Positions 13,312-14,818 of a DNA stretch of 14,818 bases are shown here, piece by piece. The stretch comes from UBA2160 sp964588665 (GTDB taxonomy: Bacteria; Chloroflexota; Dehalococcoidia; Lucifugimonadales; UBA1123), in contig CAZPQQ010000077.1 in the NCBI GenBank assembly GCA_964588665.1, positions 1-14,818 of the forward strand, read 5' to 3'. The notes beneath the pieces were generated by a model, which saw only the letters and a program-made list of their open reading frames with translations, ran no database searches and was not told the DNA's origin. Position 1 is the first letter of the stretch. Every line of letters begins with the position of its first letter. A program made the translations under genes and the position numbers.

Positions 13312-14190
13312 GTGAAGCTAGTAACGTACAACATCCAATACTCGCTCGGGAAAGACGGGACCTACGATCTCGAGCGCAGCGTCGACGCCGTCCGTGGCGC
13401 CGATGTCATCGCGTTGCAAGAAGTGACGCGAAACTTCGCCCAGACTCCGGACGCCGATCAACCCACCCGGATCGCGGAGCTTCTACCCGAGTACTACTGG
13501 GTCTACGGTCCACCAGTCGATCTGGACGCCAGTGTTCGTGGCGACAACGGACGCATCGACAACAGGCGATTGCAGTTCGGCAACATGCTGCTCGCACGTT
13601 GGCCGATCCTGTCAAAACGCCTCCATCTGCTGCCACGGAGGCGGACTTACGACAGAATCAACCCACAGTGCGGAGCTCTCGAAGGCATCTTAGATTGTCC
13701 GGGAGGGCCGTTGCGCGTCTACTCCGTGCATTTCAATTACCTGAACCCCGAGGAAAGGATGGCACAGATCGACTGGTTGCTGCCGCAGATGTTCGACGTC
13801 CCGCGGACCGGCGCAGCCCTATCCGGACCCGGAGGACCGTGGATCGGCGAAGCGCATCGTAAGGAACCATCGTCCGAGGACTTCGTCATGCTCGGCGATT
13901 GCAACTTGCTGCCTGACTCCCGCGAATACATCCGTATCGTCGGGGAGGTCGATTACTACGAAGGCGCGCATATCGTCGCCGACCATCTCGTCGATACGTG
14001 GGTGCAGACCGGCCATCCACGAGACGAAGGCGGCACCTGGTTCGAGCCAGGCAACGCCTCCCAGAGCATAGGCCGCCTCGACTACGGCTTCGTCAGCGCC
14101 AGCCTCGCCGCGAAGGTGCAAAGCGCCTGGATCGACGACGAAGCAATCGGTTCAGACCACCAACCGACGTGGTTCGAACTCGACCTCTGA
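13312..14190 (+). CDS. Endonuclease/exonuclease/phosphatase-family protein
   Basis: 292 residues from a GTG start with GGAGG nine bases upstream (13298-13302). Upstream in-frame sequence is antisense to the VapB-like gene and is rejected. The metal-dependent DNase I/exonuclease III fold is shown by LVTYNIQ (Asn7), IALQEVTR (Glu37), YSVHFNYL (His140), LGDCNLLPDS (Asp196, Asn198), GRLDYGF (Asp257) and GSDHQP (Asp282-His283). All catalytic positions are present. The fold covers DNA repair nucleases, sphingomyelinases and phosphoinositide or nucleotide phosphatases. The insertion at 108-125 and the acidic loop at 180-190 do not decide between them. No signal peptide. The next gene downstream, a metallophosphoesterase, is truncated; the two may have formed a phosphoesterase pair before the right-hand insertion. 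Confidence 0.88.
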   Translation: MKLVTYNIQYSLGKDGTYDLERSVDAVRGADVIALQEVTRNFAQTPDADQPTRIAELLPEYYWVYGPPVDLDASVRGDNGRIDNRRLQFGNMLLARWPILSKRLHLLPRRRTYDRINPQCGALEGILDCPGGPLRVYSVHFNYLNPEERMAQIDWLLPQMFDVPRTGAALSGPGGPWIGEAHRKEPSSEDFVMLGDCNLLPDSREYIRIVGEVDYYEGAHIVADHLVDTWVQTGHPRDEGGTWFEPGNASQSIGRLDYGFVSASLAAKVQSAWIDDEAIGSDHQPTWFELDL

Positions 14191-14262
14191 TTGCGGAACG
14201 CCACGCCGAGCTTGCCTCTTGCTTCGAAGTGTTTGTAATGCGAACAGACGCACTTCGAGGTG

Positions 14263-14472
14263 ATGATCTTGGCTGAAACCACGGACGACTCGGCAACACA
14301 GCCGCCTATCCTCATTCTGCACCTGTCGGACCTGCACTGTGGTCCGAAGAGCCGCTTCGCCGATCTCGGACCGAGGAGATCGAGCCTCGCCGTGCATAAA
14401 ATCCCGTTCTGGTTCGATGTAGTGGTTTGTTTAGAGGGTGCAACCCGAAAGTGTGATTACCCATCACAATAG
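14263..14472 (+). pseudogene. Metallophosphoesterase, truncated after its first motif
   Basis: The start encodes a calcineurin-like phosphoesterase N-terminus: ILILHLSDLHCGPKSRFADL holds the first metal motif Asp-x-His (SDLHCG). Genuine members run for 250 residues or more with further GDxxxxG, GNHD and GHxH motifs; here homology stops after roughly 40 residues (near 14390) and the frame ends at TAG 14470-14472. The sequence turns AT-rich at the same place. The most likely reading is that an insertion or recombination removed the rest. AGGTGAT (14258-14264) would fit a TTG start at 14269 better than the ATG at 14263. Confidence 0.7.
14452..14468. promoter_or_regulatory. Palindrome before the OLD-family gene
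   Basis: TGTGAT (14452-14457) and ATCACA (14463-14468) are perfect six-base inverted arms around TACCC, directly ahead of the Shine-Dalgarno AGGAG (14471-14475). It could be a repressor operator or a small RNA hairpin shielding the ribosome site. A weaker GGGT/ACCC hairpin lies just upstream (14437-14447). No convincing -35/-10 pair was found. Confidence 0.4.
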
Positions 14473-14484
14473 GAGCCAACGAAA

Positions 14485-14818
14485 ATGCGAGTCGTAGAGC
14501 TAGACATCAGTAACTATCGAAGTATCAAACAACTGTCATGTAATGTGATGGATATGATGGTTCTTTTAGGCCCAAACAATCATGGTAAATCCAATGTACT
14601 CGCTGCTATGGGATATTTGTTGACTCCCGGTGCCAAAGTTACTCGAGACGATTTCTTTGCATCACAAGCCGGTCAGAATAGTTCGATGGCCGTAGAGGCC
14701 GTCTTTGCTGACCCGACTCAACAAGAATCGACTACGTTTCAAAAATACCTTCGAGTTGATGGCAGCATCAAGATTCGACGCTGGGCAACCATCGATGTTG
14801 ACGACCAGACTGAAGAAG
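14485..14818 (+). CDS. OLD-family ATP-dependent endonuclease (AAA ATPase), N-terminal part
   Basis: The frame is open for 111 codons to the window edge. MRVVELDISNYRSIKQL is the typical first strand of the OLD/RecF-like ABC ATPase domain. GPNNHGKSN (29-37) is a Walker A in the GPNNxGKS form that marks this family, followed by the helix VLAAMGYLLTPG and TRDDFF. Full members have a later ABC signature, a Walker B and usually a C-terminal TOPRIM nuclease, all beyond the window. OLD proteins act in phage exclusion (P2 Old) and in Gabija (GajA), PARIS-like and retron-linked defence systems, but some are stand-alone. AGGAG nine bases upstream supports the start. Base composition and codon use are clearly more AT-rich than in the rest of the window, suggesting recent transfer. 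Confidence 0.82.
   Translation, partial: MRVVELDISNYRSIKQLSCNVMDMMVLLGPNNHGKSNVLAAMGYLLTPGAKVTRDDFFASQAGQNSSMAVEAVFADPTQQESTTFQKYLRVDGSIKIRRWATIDVDDQTEE

Noticed and set aside
14452..14468. CRP-type binding site (TGTGA...TCACA)
   Set aside because: The spacing between the half-sites is seven bases instead of the canonical six, and the rest of the window gives no evidence for CRP-type control.

Overview
The window is a high-GC bacterial chromosome segment. It combines a type I sulfatase, a Lit/DUF1461-type membrane protein, a sugar mutarotase, three enolase-superfamily enzymes, a short-chain dehydrogenase and a nitroreductase. This mix, above all the local expansion of enolase-superfamily paralogues, fits an environmental Chloroflexota lineage such as SAR202 or other Dehalococcoidia-related groups. 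That assignment is inference from gene content; no rRNA or marker gene is present.

Left part (1-4207): a cytoplasmic-looking sulfatase behind a good sigma70-type promoter, then a short S49 peptidase (sppA-like) on the same strand. It converges on mazG, a house-cleaning NTP pyrophosphohydrolase. mazG is divergent from a Lit-like lipoprotein transacylase homologue whose promoter implies a leaderless mRNA. Then comes a 537-base gene-free stretch carrying a 28-base inverted repeat pair.

Middle part (4745-9370): a catabolic-looking set. A galactose-mutarotase-fold epimerase is followed by two tandem paralogous mandelate-racemase-type enolase-superfamily enzymes. After a hairpin-rich intergenic repeat lies an opposite-strand SDR dehydrogenase broken by one in-frame TAG. 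A plausible joint role is epimerisation, oxidation and dehydration of sugars or sugar acids, perhaps downstream of desulfation, but substrates cannot be read from the sequence.

Right-middle part (9371-13311): a mosaic. It holds a DUF4160/DUF2442 toxin-antitoxin-like pair, a decayed second copy of the SDR 5' end joined to the 3' end of that pair, a nitroreductase, an orphan CopG/BrnA-type ribbon-helix-helix protein preceded by a start-stop (ATG TAG) with an excellent Shine-Dalgarno, a third and more distant enolase-superfamily gene with a near-consensus promoter and a terminator, and an orphan VapB-type antitoxin.

Right edge (13312-14818): an endonuclease/exonuclease/phosphatase-fold enzyme, then a metallophosphoesterase cut off after about 40 codons. 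At that break the sequence turns visibly AT-rich, and an OLD-family ATPase/nuclease gene begins with its own Shine-Dalgarno and an upstream palindrome. This looks like the left boundary of a horizontally acquired, probably defence-related insertion that continues beyond the window, and it is the best lead for an undescribed system.
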